Below are positions 1-7,134 of a stretch of 32,739 nt of DNA, piece after piece; within the stretch, counting starts at the first letter, position 1, and the number at the start of each line of letters is the position of its first letter. Both the position numbers and the translations under genes were made by a program. The stretch lies in assembly GCF_008638365.1 (NCBI RefSeq), contig NZ_ML703340.1, positions 1 to 32,739 of the forward strand, written 5' to 3'. Below the pieces are notes generated by a model. That model worked only from the letters and a program-made list of their open reading frames with translations. It searched no databases and had not been told where the DNA came from. This DNA comes from Nocardiopsis quinghaiensis. GTDB taxonomy: Bacteria > Actinomycetota > Actinomycetes > Streptosporangiales > Streptosporangiaceae.

Positions 1-19
1 GTGGGTAGTGTGGGGCATC

Positions 20-77
20 GAGGGCCTTCTGGTGCGTCGGGTAGATGTCGCAATCCACACCGATACCGAAGGCCCTC
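20..77. repeat. 10-bp inverted repeat at the left edge; no gene assigned in 1-128
   Basis: GAGGGCCTTC (20-29) and GAAGGCCCTC (68-77) are perfect inverted copies separated by 38 bases. They lie beyond the 3' end of the minus-strand RHS-derived region. On the minus strand one frame across this stretch reads as a plausible short peptide (VDCDIYPTHQKALDA), but it runs off the window and has a stop upstream, so it cannot be assigned. The repeat could be a terminator stem for a gene outside the window or the edge of a mobile element. Confidence 0.35.
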
Positions 78-128
78 TTCGCTTGTGTCAGCCGGGGTGG
101 GTGTTACCAACCTCCATGGTCAGTACAC

Positions 129-389
129 CTAGGTGGTGGCGGGCCCGGTCAGGGTGTGGCACTCGGCGCCCTCCTGGGGGCGCAGGTTCAGGCGCAGGTA
201 GGGGCGTCCCTCGTAGACCAGTCCCGAACACCACGTGACGGTCATCTGGTCGGTCCTGGCCGTGGCGAGCACGTGCAGCTCGGCGTAGTCGGCGCCGGGT
301 GCGGTGATGAGGGCGCGCACGGGCATGTCGTCGGGCAGTTCGTCCAGAGCCCGGCGCAGATCTCCGACGGTCAGTGGCTGGCCGGTCAT
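129..389 (-). CDS. Small DUF6225-like protein (86 aa) of unknown function
   Basis: An 86-residue soluble protein beginning MTGQPLTVGDLRRALDELPD. The opening pattern (LTVG-LR-AL-LPDD-PV) resembles the actinobacterial DUF6225 family as I remember it; no function is known. The ATG at 389 is preferred because AAGGAAAG lies about 7 bases upstream. The frame stays open upstream to 617, but that extension reads through a fragment of RHS core (421-488) and AT-rich DNA, so it is probably not the native start. It is the last gene of the minus-strand RHS region. It could be a cargo or immunity gene of an orphan RHS module, or an unrelated neighbour. The fold assignment is tentative. Confidence 0.6.
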   Translation of the reverse strand: MTGQPLTVGDLRRALDELPDDMPVRALITAPGADYAELHVLATARTDQMTVTWCSGLVYEGRPYLRLNLRPQEGAECHTLTGPATT

Positions 390-420
390 GGTGCTTTCCT
401 TGAGGATGAGGGGAGAGGCG

Positions 421-488
421 GTGGTGTCGTGGAACCGGTGGTCGAGATGCACCGCTCCGCCCCGGAACTGGTAGGCGTACGTGAACAT
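421..488 (-). pseudogene. Displaced fragment of RHS core C-terminus
   Basis: On the minus strand this stretch encodes YAYQFRGGAVHLDHRFHDTT. It closely matches GAYQFQDGTVHLNHRFHDTT near the end of the RHS protein's core. At DNA level 421-480 aligns without gaps to 968-1027, with about 51 of 60 bases identical. The usual continuation of the core (the asparagine-rich AYAQRDPINN part) is missing; the frame runs straight into the start of the 86-aa gene. It is a partial duplication of the RHS tail, as expected at an orphan RHS module or a recombination scar. Confidence 0.75.
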
Positions 489-496
489 GGACAGAG

Positions 497-663
497 TCAG
501 TTCACAAGGAAATGCAGAACGATAGAAAGTGCAGCCAAAACTCCCACTCCCCAGAAAAGAAACGAGAGTTCTATTCCGGCTTCTCCTTTCTTCTTTTTGG
601 GGCTGCATGGAGGCCAAGGGGCATAAATATCAGGCAGGAAGCATACATGAGCAGTCTGGTCAT
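497..663 (-). pseudogene. Two-helix small membrane protein ORF split by a -1 frameshift (candidate immunity gene)
   Basis: Starting at ATG 663 the frame reads MTRLLMYASCLIFMPLGLHA followed by a lysine/arginine-rich stretch, then stops at TAG. The -1 frame contains a second clean hydrophobic helix (IELSFLFWGVGVLAALSIVL) ending at TGA 497-499. Joining them at the C4A5 run gives a protein of about 55 residues: helix, basic loop, helix. The run contains CCCAAAA in the register X XXY YYZ (frame GCC CCA AAA), the form used for programmed -1 slippage. A simple indel mutation is equally possible. It lies 34 bases past the RHS stop. The -1 frame also extends back to an ATG overlapping the RHS stop (ATGA, 697-700) but is interrupted by TGA after nine codons. 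The surrounding DNA (481-700) is 45% GC by count. Its position behind an RHS tail suggests an immunity protein; function is inferred only. Confidence 0.5.
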
Positions 664-696
664 ATTTTCGTCAAGAAAGAAATGTGGCAATATTCC

Positions 697-3009
697 TCAT
701 GTGATGTAGTCTGCGGCAACGCCACCGAAGAGGCCTCCGGCGGCGCCGATAGTTGCACCGGGAACGGCTCCAAGGTCGCCTGCCGTAGCGCCACCCGCGC
801 CCCCGGCGACAGTGCCCGTAATCATTGTGTTAACGACGGACTTATTGATGCATTCAGTGTAGGTTTCCAGTCCGCTGGGATTGGTGTTGTTGATGGGGTC
901 GCGCTGGGCGTAGGCGTAGTTGTTGAGTTCCTGCCGGGAGGGTGCCGGCTGGGTGAAGTTGGGGGTGGTGGTGTCGTGGAACCGGTGGTTCAGGTGCACC
1001 GTTCCGTCCTGGAACTGGTAGGCGCCGGTGTACCCGAACGGGCTCAGCCCAGCCGCTGCGGTCCCTTCCAGGCTCTCAGAGGTCCGCTCGCCGTAGGGGC
1101 TGTAGTCGTAGACCACGTCCGGCTCCTCGGCCTCGGAGCCTTCGGCGGTCAGGGCGAGCACGGTGTTCTGGTGGTCGGTGGTGTAGTGGAAGCGCTCGTT
1201 GCCGTCCCAGGCCACCATCGACACCAAGCGGCCCTCGGGGTCGCGCACGAAGCTGGTGCGCTCGCCCTCGGAGGCGATGTTGGTGACGCCCAGGGCGGTG
1301 TTGGACAGCTGCCGTTCGATCCGGTCGCCCTCGTGCACGTCGGTGACACCGCGCATCTGGGTCTGGTCGGTGGTGTCATAGCTCAACCACATGGCCAGCT
1401 CGCCGTCACCGTCATCGGAGCGCAGTGTCTGGTTGGTCACCGAGTACTCATAGACGTACTCACCCCGGGAGGTCATGTTCCCGGCCGCGTCGTGGCCCAC
1501 CTCGGCCCCGCGGGCGGTGGTGACCTGGTCGGCGTCGTTGTAGGAGAACTCCTCCTCCCCTGCGCTCAGCAGGTTGCCGACGTCGTCGTAGGTGTAGTCG
1601 GTGGTGCCGTCGCTGGTGAGGCGGTCCAGACCGTCGTACGCGAAGGTCTCCGTATCACCGTTGACGGTGCGCGACTGCAACTGGTCGCTGTCGGACCCGT
1701 CGTTGTCATAGGAGTAGGAGGCCTCCACCAGACTCTGGCCGGCCGCCCCGGTGGTGGTGGTACCGGTCAACCGGCCCGAGTCGTCGTAGGTGCGCTCCTC
1801 GCTCGCCCCGTTCGGGTGGGTGGTGGACGTGCGGCGGTTGTTCTCGTCGTTGGTGAAGGTGGACTCCCCGCCTTCGGGGTCGGTGACCGTGGTCTGGCCC
1901 TCGCCGTAGGAGTAGGAGGTGGTGGCTCCGTCCTCGGTGCCGTCGGGCACCGTCAGGCTGGCCACGTCGCCGTCGTCGTTGTAGGTGAGTTCCCACACCG
2001 CACCGGTGGCATCGGTGATCGAGGTCAGCAGTCTGCCGCCGGGGCCGTTCTCGCTCTCGTGGTAGCCGAACTCGATGTCCTGGCCCGCGCGATCGGTCAG
2101 CGTGGAGGTGCCGTTCTCGTTCCAGGTGTGGGAGGTGGCCGTCTCCCCGGTGGGGCCGGTGACGGTGGCGTTCGGCCCCTCTCCCCAGTCTCCCCAGTCG
2201 AAGGTGGTGACCCGGTTCTGGGTGTCCACGATCGCGACCAGGTCTCCGTTGGTGTCGTAGTTCATCCGATGGGTTTGGCCGTTGCGGTCGGCCTGGGAGT
2301 ACAGCCGCCCGTCGGCGGTGAAGGTCCACACCTGGTCGGCGTACTCGCCGCGGTGGAAGGGCAGCGCGTAGTGGCCGTTGGACAGCTCATCCAGCTCGGC
2401 GTTCAGGCCCGGGGGTGGTGTGAAGGAGCCGTCCTCTTCGATGTCGAACTCCTCGCAGTAGCCGGAAGGGCCTTGGAAGAGGATGCCGTTGCTGTAGATG
2501 CGCAAGCCCACGTCCTGGCCGTGGGACAGGCTCCAGCCTCCGTAGAGAGATTCGGAGTTGTAGAAGCTGGACACCGAAAGGTCCAGCCCCGTTCCGGCCA
2601 CGGTCAGGTCGCGGTGGCGCACGACCAGGTTGCCGTTGTGGGTGTTGACCGCCAACTCCATGCGGTCGCTGATCTGGTGGCGCTCCAGCGGGTACCAGGA
2701 CTGGATGCCGCGGTCATCGCCGTGACCACAGCTGAGCATCAGGGCTTCGGGGTCCTCGGCGTGGTCCTGGGCTTCGGGGACGGCTTCACCTCCGGCTCCG
2801 GGTGGGGTCCAGGGCACCTCGGGCGGCTCGCCGCCCGCCGGTTCGGTCTCGGCCTGGCCCGGCTCCCAGGTGTCAGGGGCGGGAACGGTGCGGTCGGCGG
2901 GTGAGTGGGGGTCGGCGTCGGCCAGGGCCGGGGGCGCGTACAGCAGCCCCAGGACGAGGGCGGACGCGGCCGTGCAGGTCGCCGCTGACAAGGGGATGTG
3001 CCTTCTCAC
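697..3009 (-). CDS. Secreted RHS/YD-repeat protein with short glycine-rich C-terminal tail
   Basis: About 770 residues. It starts with a signal peptide (basic VRRHIPL, a hydrophobic stretch, then APPALADA cleavage) and a Pro/Glu-rich linker. Next come many YD-type repeats (for example NRVTTFDWG, ERTYDDSGRLTGT, YTYDDVGNLL) and an RHS-associated core ending YAYAQRDPINNTNPSGL. After the core only 56 residues remain, beginning ETYTECINKS and becoming Gly/Ala-rich with GxxxG-like spacing (GAVPGATIGAAGGLFGGVAA). In polymorphic RHS toxins the part after this core is the variable toxin tip, so the tail is a candidate membrane-active, bacteriocin-like domain; that is an inference. The GTG at 3009 places the signal peptide at the N-terminus and has GGAAG about 10 bases upstream. 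An in-frame GTG at 3057 with GAGG 5 bases upstream would add 16 residues. The stop is TGA at 697-699. Neighbouring fragments indicate recombination at its 3' end. Confidence 0.9.
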   Translation of the reverse strand: MRRHIPLSAATCTAASALVLGLLYAPPALADADPHSPADRTVPAPDTWEPGQAETEPAGGEPPEVPWTPPGAGGEAVPEAQDHAEDPEALMLSCGHGDDRGIQSWYPLERHQISDRMELAVNTHNGNLVVRHRDLTVAGTGLDLSVSSFYNSESLYGGWSLSHGQDVGLRIYSNGILFQGPSGYCEEFDIEEDGSFTPPPGLNAELDELSNGHYALPFHRGEYADQVWTFTADGRLYSQADRNGQTHRMNYDTNGDLVAIVDTQNRVTTFDWGDWGEGPNATVTGPTGETATSHTWNENGTSTLTDRAGQDIEFGYHESENGPGGRLLTSITDATGAVWELTYNDDGDVASLTVPDGTEDGATTSYSYGEGQTTVTDPEGGESTFTNDENNRRTSTTHPNGASEERTYDDSGRLTGTTTTGAAGQSLVEASYSYDNDGSDSDQLQSRTVNGDTETFAYDGLDRLTSDGTTDYTYDDVGNLLSAGEEEFSYNDADQVTTARGAEVGHDAAGNMTSRGEYVYEYSVTNQTLRSDDGDGELAMWLSYDTTDQTQMRGVTDVHEGDRIERQLSNTALGVTNIASEGERTSFVRDPEGRLVSMVAWDGNERFHYTTDHQNTVLALTAEGSEAEEPDVVYDYSPYGERTSESLEGTAAAGLSPFGYTGAYQFQDGTVHLNHRFHDTTTPNFTQPAPSRQELNNYAYAQRDPINNTNPSGLETYTECINKSVVNTMITGTVAGGAGGATAGDLGAVPGATIGAAGGLFGGVAADYIT

Positions 3010-3107
3010 GAGGGGATCGCTTCCATGATCGGGGCGTACTCGGGTCCACCCGGACACGGCGGCCTCGGTCCTGGCGAGGTCGCCTCCTGGGTGACTCAGG
3101 CACGGTC

Positions 3108-3113
3108 ACGCTA
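3108..3113 (-). promoter_or_regulatory. Candidate -10 box for the RHS gene
   Basis: TAGCGT on the minus strand matches the actinobacterial TANNNT -10 pattern. It lies 51 bases upstream of the distal GTG and 99 bases upstream of the preferred GTG. No convincing -35 is seen. The rest of 3010-3362 holds no supportable gene. Confidence 0.3.
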
Positions 3114-3321
3114 CGATCCGCGACGGCAAGATCACCATGAGTGCAGGGTGAAGGATGTGACCTCAGATGAGAGGGACTTCTGGGAAGTTTGGATCCGGGC
3201 ACATCGGTAACCCGGCTGTGCCGAAACCTGTGAGCAGGCGCTTTCCGGGGAGGGAACCGTGCCCTGGGGCGGGCGCGGTTCCTCGTCCCCGTGGGCCGCC
3301 GTGGCCGGAACCGGTCACACG

Positions 3322-3348
3322 AGACAACAGTTACTCATAGACAACAGT
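3322..3348. repeat. Two direct copies of AGACAACAGT
   Basis: AGACAACAGT occurs at 3322-3331 and again at 3339-3348, with centres 17 bases apart, just beyond the stop of the minus-strand membrane protein gene at 3363. The spacing is near 1.6 helical turns. It could be a tandem protein-binding site or chance; nothing else supports a role. Confidence 0.35.
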
Positions 3349-3362
3349 GCGGTCCGGGACGC

Positions 3363-4307
3363 CTACGTCGTGACGGACTCCACCAGGGCGGTGCGCTCAC
3401 CGGGCTGTTCGGGGCGCAGGGCCCGGGCGGTGCCGACCAGGTCGGCGGACGTGCCCGGCTGCGGGAGCAGGCTCGCCACCGTGCCGTCGTTCAGGTGCGT
3501 CCTCAGTTCGCTCGGGTGCCCCTCGGAGTGGTGCACGACCACCACCCTCCCCAGGTCGCGGCACCACGTTCCAGGGAAGCCGCACCCGGAGTGGATACCC
3601 GCCTCCGTCGAGTGCTCCCCGTCCCAGGTCAGCACGTGGAGCGGTGTCCCCTCGGCGTCGCGGTAGGTCAGGCGCAGCCCCTTGTACACCTCGTGCACCT
3701 GTGCGAGCGACCAGTCCGGATGGTCCAGCACCGCGATCGTCTGGTCGAACGACATGATCTGCGCGCGTGAGCGCTCGTCGGCGGCGTGCGCGCGTACCAG
3801 TTCGGACAGGCCGGGCAGCGCCGTGAGCAGCGCGGCGACCACCACCAGGGCGGGCAGCACCCCCGGCTGCCAGCGGTCCGGTGACCGCTGGGACAGCATC
3901 GACGCACCCATGCCCGACGTGGTGATAGCCCCGGTCAGGAACGCGGTGTTGACGGTCGTCCCCCCGGGCAGCGGCATGAACTCCGGCGCCAGGAACATGA
4001 CGACCACGGGCGTGGCCATGGCGGTGGCCGTCACCAGCGCGGCCGAGGCGGCGGGGTGGTTCACCCCGGACCTCTCCAGCCACTGGTGGCCGATCCAGAA
4101 CATCAGCAGGACGACCCCGACGACCACCGGCGCGAGCAGCAGGGTCCCCTGGCCCGCACCGCTCATCGTCAACGCTCTGGCGGTGTCCCACACGCCGACG
4201 GGGAACAGGGACATCAGCGGAGCACCCGCCAGGCACAGGGTGAGGATCGCGCCGACCGCGGCGACCCGGGGCCGGCCCGTGGGTGCTCGTGGCAGCACGC
4301 CGTCCAT
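3363..4307 (-). CDS. Unknown integral membrane protein (314 aa)
   Basis: I do not recognise the family. The N-terminal half contains about five hydrophobic segments: around residues 16-36, 55-73, 85-107, 118-136 and 150-166. The last roughly 140 residues are soluble, with a CGFPGTWC pair of cysteines and a run of short beta-like stretches (GRVVVVHHSEG). The C-terminal domain may therefore be extracytoplasmic and disulfide-bonded. The ATG at 4307 is the only sensible start in this frame. A perfect AGGAGG lies upstream, but 13 bases away, which is long. TAACGT at 4344-4339 on the minus strand could be the -10. It is followed by the RHS region and preceded by the DUF695-like gene on the same strand, with intergenic gaps too long to suggest an operon. 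Confidence 0.75.
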   Translation of the reverse strand: MDGVLPRAPTGRPRVAAVGAILTLCLAGAPLMSLFPVGVWDTARALTMSGAGQGTLLLAPVVVGVVLLMFWIGHQWLERSGVNHPAASAALVTATAMATPVVVMFLAPEFMPLPGGTTVNTAFLTGAITTSGMGASMLSQRSPDRWQPGVLPALVVVAALLTALPGLSELVRAHAADERSRAQIMSFDQTIAVLDHPDWSLAQVHEVYKGLRLTYRDAEGTPLHVLTWDGEHSTEAGIHSGCGFPGTWCRDLGRVVVVHHSEGHPSELRTHLNDGTVASLLPQPGTSADLVGTARALRPEQPGERTALVESVTT

Positions 4308-4495
4308 CAGACCGAATCATCCTCCTGGTGGGAATGACACGTTACGCCTGTGGGGACTTGGGGGCCAGATGCACGGAAGGGGACTCACCTTGACCCTCCC
4401 ACTCCCGGGGCCGGCGACGGGTCAACGGCTGGTGTTCCGGTTCTCCACCGGATCACCCCCGCCTTCCCGCCCCGAGAGGTCCCGGGACACGGATC

Positions 4496-4522
4496 CCCCG
4501 CCGGCCTCCTTGGCCGGAGGGG
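4496..4522 (-). terminator. GC-rich hairpin downstream of the DUF695-like gene
   Basis: CCGGCC (4501-4506) pairs with GGCCGG (4512-4517) across the loop TCCTT, flanked by CCCC and GGGG that extend the stem with one bulge. It sits about 60 bases after the minus-strand stop at 4584. There is no U-tract, as is common in high-GC actinobacteria. The rest of 4308-4583 holds no supportable gene. Confidence 0.4.
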
Positions 4523-4583
4523 AGTTTCGGTCCCGTGATACCCCTGCCCCGAGGAGGGCTCCCCATGCCCGGACGAGGACCCC

Positions 4584-5750
4584 CTACTCGCCCAGCTGAC
4601 GGCGGAACGGCCTGCGGGCGGCGTTGAACTGCGACCAGGAGGGGTCCATCTGGCTGCGCAGCTTGACCTCCCCCTCCGCCCAGTCCGTCAGTACGGCCTC
4701 GAACTCGGGCAGCACACCCGACTCCGGGTCCAGGTAGTAGCGGTAGTCGCGCCTGCCGCCCACGGTCTGGCGGATGAACAGCGCGCCGTTGTCCCCCAGC
4801 ACGCTGGTGACCCGGGCCTCCAGGTCGTCCAGGGCCGAGGCGGAGGCGTCGGTGGGCAGCTTGTCCTCGTCCATGTGCGTGTACGGCACGACCACCTGCA
4901 CGAACAGGGTGAACGCCGGGAAGTCGCGCCGGGTCAGCGGATGGCGCAGCAGGATCTCCACCGCGCCCTGCAGCGGGATGCGGCCGTGCAGGGTCACCCA
5001 CCCGCCGGAACCGCCGAGCATGTCGCCCATCTGCCGCACCACGGCGGGCATCGAGGTGGGCGGAAGCGGGTCCAGCGGCCGCTCGTCCAACGGCAGCGTC
5101 TTCCCGATCCACCTGACCATGTCGTCCTCGCCCAGCGCCAGCAGGGCGACGTGCTCGGCCAGGCGCTCGCGCGTCTGCTCGGACAGGAACATGTTGTCGG
5201 GGTGGTACACGCCCACCTCGACCTTGCCGGTGGCGTGGTCGACCCGCATGGACACCGACACGTGCGACAGGTCGAGCTCGTGGTCGTCCCAGCGGACGGT
5301 GGAGGTCAGCCGGTCGTGGTCGGCGGGACGCACCGGCTGGAACAGCCACTGGTCGTCCTCGGGGGCGGAGCGGGCCCAGCGCTCGGACTGGACGCGTGCC
5401 TCGTCCGAGCCCCCCGGGCGCAGGGCCAGGGCGTAGGAGGGGCTGTCGAACCGGGAGGGGTCGTCCAGCGCCGCCAGCTGCTCCAGGAGCTTGTCGGGGT
5501 CGACGTCCGCCGACAGGTCGAGGTCCTCCAGGCCGCCGCCACCCGGTTTCGGTGCGGGGCCCACCTCCCAGTCCATGTCGGGATGGACCGCGCGGACCAG
5601 AGCGGTGACCCGCTCGGAGACCTCGGCGGGCACGGGCTGGTCCGACTCGACCGCGCTGGCGAGCGCCTCGCGCAAGGAGGGCCAGGCGTCCCAGAAATCG
5701 GTGAAGGTCGTGGTGGAGTCGGCGGAGCGGCGACGACGGAACAGAGCCAT
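4584..5750 (-). CDS. DUF695-like conserved protein (388 aa)
   Basis: A 388-residue soluble protein of unknown function. The first ~80 residues resemble a helical N-terminal region (FTDFWDAWPSLREALASAVE). The C-terminal third contains GRRDYRYYLDPES and DPSWSQFN, a pattern I associate with the DUF695 family, whose role is unknown. The ATG at 5750 (MALFRRRRS) is chosen because the upstream in-frame extension to 5867 crosses the mnmA promoter region; only a weak GGGGG is seen before it. It is transcribed divergently from mnmA across a 131-bp region, so the two may share promoter DNA. The family name is from motif memory. Confidence 0.8.
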   Translation of the reverse strand: MALFRRRRSADSTTTFTDFWDAWPSLREALASAVESDQPVPAEVSERVTALVRAVHPDMDWEVGPAPKPGGGGLEDLDLSADVDPDKLLEQLAALDDPSRFDSPSYALALRPGGSDEARVQSERWARSAPEDDQWLFQPVRPADHDRLTSTVRWDDHELDLSHVSVSMRVDHATGKVEVGVYHPDNMFLSEQTRERLAEHVALLALGEDDMVRWIGKTLPLDERPLDPLPPTSMPAVVRQMGDMLGGSGGWVTLHGRIPLQGAVEILLRHPLTRRDFPAFTLFVQVVVPYTHMDEDKLPTDASASALDDLEARVTSVLGDNGALFIRQTVGGRRDYRYYLDPESGVLPEFEAVLTDWAEGEVKLRSQMDPSWSQFNAARRPFRRQLGE

Positions 5751-5866
5751 GCCCCCGATTTTCGCAGAACCGGACGACCACCCTCGCCCATTGAGGTCCG
5801 GGTGAGTCCCCCGGCGCGTGACCCGGTCCCCGCGCCCCGGCGTGGCAGCGACCCCCGACGGGCGCA

Positions 5867-5872
5867 TACGCT
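5867..5872 (+). promoter_or_regulatory. -10 box of mnmA, probably leaderless
   Basis: TACGCT fits the TANNNT -10 pattern and ends 9 bases before the mnmA ATG. TGGCAG at 5843-5848 is a possible -35 with an 18-bp spacer. No Shine-Dalgarno is visible, so transcription probably begins at or next to the start codon. Confidence 0.5.
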
Positions 5873-5881
5873 GGACGCACT

Positions 5882-6970
5882 ATGACTTTGCGTGTACTGG
5901 CCGCCATGTCCGGCGGGGTCGATTCCGCGGTCGCCGCGGCCCGTGTGGCCGAGGCGGGCCACGACGTCACCGGCGTTCACCTGGCGCTGTCCAAGAACCC
6001 ACAGTCCTATCGCACGGGCGCGCGCGGCTGCTGCACCGTGGAGGACTCCCACGACGCCCGGCGGGCCGCCGACGTCATCGGCATCCCCTTCTACGTGTGG
6101 GACATGTCGGAGGAGTTCGACCGCGAGGTCGTGCAGGACTTCGTCGCCGAGTACGAGGCGGGCAACACGCCCAACCCGTGCCTGCGCTGCAACGAGAAGA
6201 TCAAGTTCGAGGCGGTCCTGGACAGGGCCGTGGCCCTGGGCTTCGACGCCGTGGCCACCGGGCACCACGTCCGCAAGGTCGACGGCCGCCTGGTGCGCAG
6301 CGTGGACGAGGCCAAGGACCAGTCCTACGTGCTGGGCGTGCTCACCGCCGAGCAGTTGGAACACGCGGTCTTCCCGCTGGGCGACTGCACCAAGGAGGAG
6401 GTGCGCGCGGAGGCGGAGCGTCGCGGTCTGTCGGTGGCCGACAAGCCCGACAGCCACGACATCTGCTTCATCGCCGACGGCGACACCGCGGGCTTCCTCA
6501 ACCGGCGCATCGGCGAGAGGCCCGGCCCGATCCGGGACGAGGACGGCAACGTGGTGGGCGCGCACAACGGCGCGCACACCTTCACCGTCGGCCAGCGCAA
6601 GGGCCTGGGGCTGGGCGGAGCGCCCCATCCCCGGTACGTGCTGTCCATCGAGCCGGTCGACAACACCGTCACGGTGGGGCCGCGCGCCTCGCTGCGGGTG
6701 GACTCCATCACCGGGGTGCGCCCGGTCTGGAGCGGGTCCGAGCCCCTGACCGAGCCCACCGAGTGCCACGTGCAGCTGCGCGCCCACGGAGAGGTCTACC
6801 CGGCCACCGTGTGGCAGGGCGAGGGCGGCGACGGCCCCGAACTGACGGTTCGGCTGGCCGAGCCCGCCACGGGTGTGGCCGCGGGCCAGGCCGTGGTGGT
6901 CTACGAGGGGGACACGGTGCTGGGGTCGGCCACGATCTCCAGCACGTCCAGGGTGAAGGCTCCTGCCTGA
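5882..6970 (+). CDS. mnmA: tRNA-specific 2-thiouridylase MnmA
   Basis: Inserts sulfur at C2 of the wobble uridine of Lys, Glu and Gln tRNAs using ATP and sulfur relayed from a cysteine desulfurase. The 362-residue length is typical. The PP-loop ATP-binding motif SGGVDS is at residues 10-15. The catalytic cysteines are Cys100 in [12 protein letters not shown] and Cys195 in [10 protein letters not shown], matching the two active-site Cys of the E. coli enzyme. GHH (residues 127-129), the [10 protein letters not shown] segment and a C-terminal beta-barrel follow. No cysteine desulfurase gene is adjacent; the divergent neighbour is the DUF695-like gene. The gene order mnmA - MetE-like - ligA is conserved in actinobacteria. 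Confidence 0.97.
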   Translation: MTLRVLAAMSGGVDSAVAAARVAEAGHDVTGVHLALSKNPQSYRTGARGCCTVEDSHDARRAADVIGIPFYVWDMSEEFDREVVQDFVAEYEAGNTPNPCLRCNEKIKFEAVLDRAVALGFDAVATGHHVRKVDGRLVRSVDEAKDQSYVLGVLTAEQLEHAVFPLGDCTKEEVRAEAERRGLSVADKPDSHDICFIADGDTAGFLNRRIGERPGPIRDEDGNVVGAHNGAHTFTVGQRKGLGLGGAPHPRYVLSIEPVDNTVTVGPRASLRVDSITGVRPVWSGSEPLTEPTECHVQLRAHGEVYPATVWQGEGGDGPELTVRLAEPATGVAAGQAVVVYEGDTVLGSATISSTSRVKAPA

Positions 6971-7026
6971 GGGCTTCCCGGTCCCGGCGCCGCCCGGTAC
7001 GCCCGGCCCGAGCGAGGTCGGGGGCC

Positions 7027-7054
7027 GTGGCGGTGGCGGAGTGGGGACCGCCAC
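7027..7054 (+). terminator. Hairpin after mnmA
   Basis: GTGGCGGT (7027-7034) and ACCGCCAC (7047-7054) form a perfect 8-bp stem with a 12-base loop, about 57 bases after the mnmA stop. No U-run follows. It is a candidate terminator separating mnmA from the DedA-like gene. Confidence 0.4.
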
Positions 7055-7086
7055 CCTGATCCGGAACCCGCGACCCCTTGCCGAAG

Positions 7087-7105
7087 TTAGGTAAGGCATA
7101 GCATA
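7087..7105 (+). promoter_or_regulatory. Iron-box-like operator in the DedA-like gene promoter
   Basis: TTAGGTAAGGCATAGCATA matches 13 of 19 positions of the DtxR/IdeR/DmdR iron box consensus (TTAGGTTAGSCTAACCTAA), with the left half intact (TTAGGT-AGGC). It overlaps a promoter: TTGCCG at 7078-7083 could be a -35, and TAGCAT at 7099-7104 fits TANNNT. The start codon is 30 bases further on. Iron control is inferred from the site alone; the right half is poor. Confidence 0.4.
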
Positions 7106-7134
7106 GTTGCGGGGCGAGGTAAGGGAGCCTGCCC

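Noticed and set aside
1..128. Possible transposase or other coding fragment on the minus strand at the left edge
   Set aside because: Only about 30 codons with no start that can be defended and no recognised motif; reported only as an inverted repeat.
529..2904. Long plus-strand frame opposite the RHS gene
   Set aside because: Val/Gly/Ala-rich translation typical of the antisense of a high-GC gene; the minus strand has a signal peptide, YD repeats and an RHS core.
2998..3210. 70-aa plus-strand frame upstream of the RHS gene
   Set aside because: Starts inside the RHS signal peptide region, no ribosome binding site, no family resemblance.
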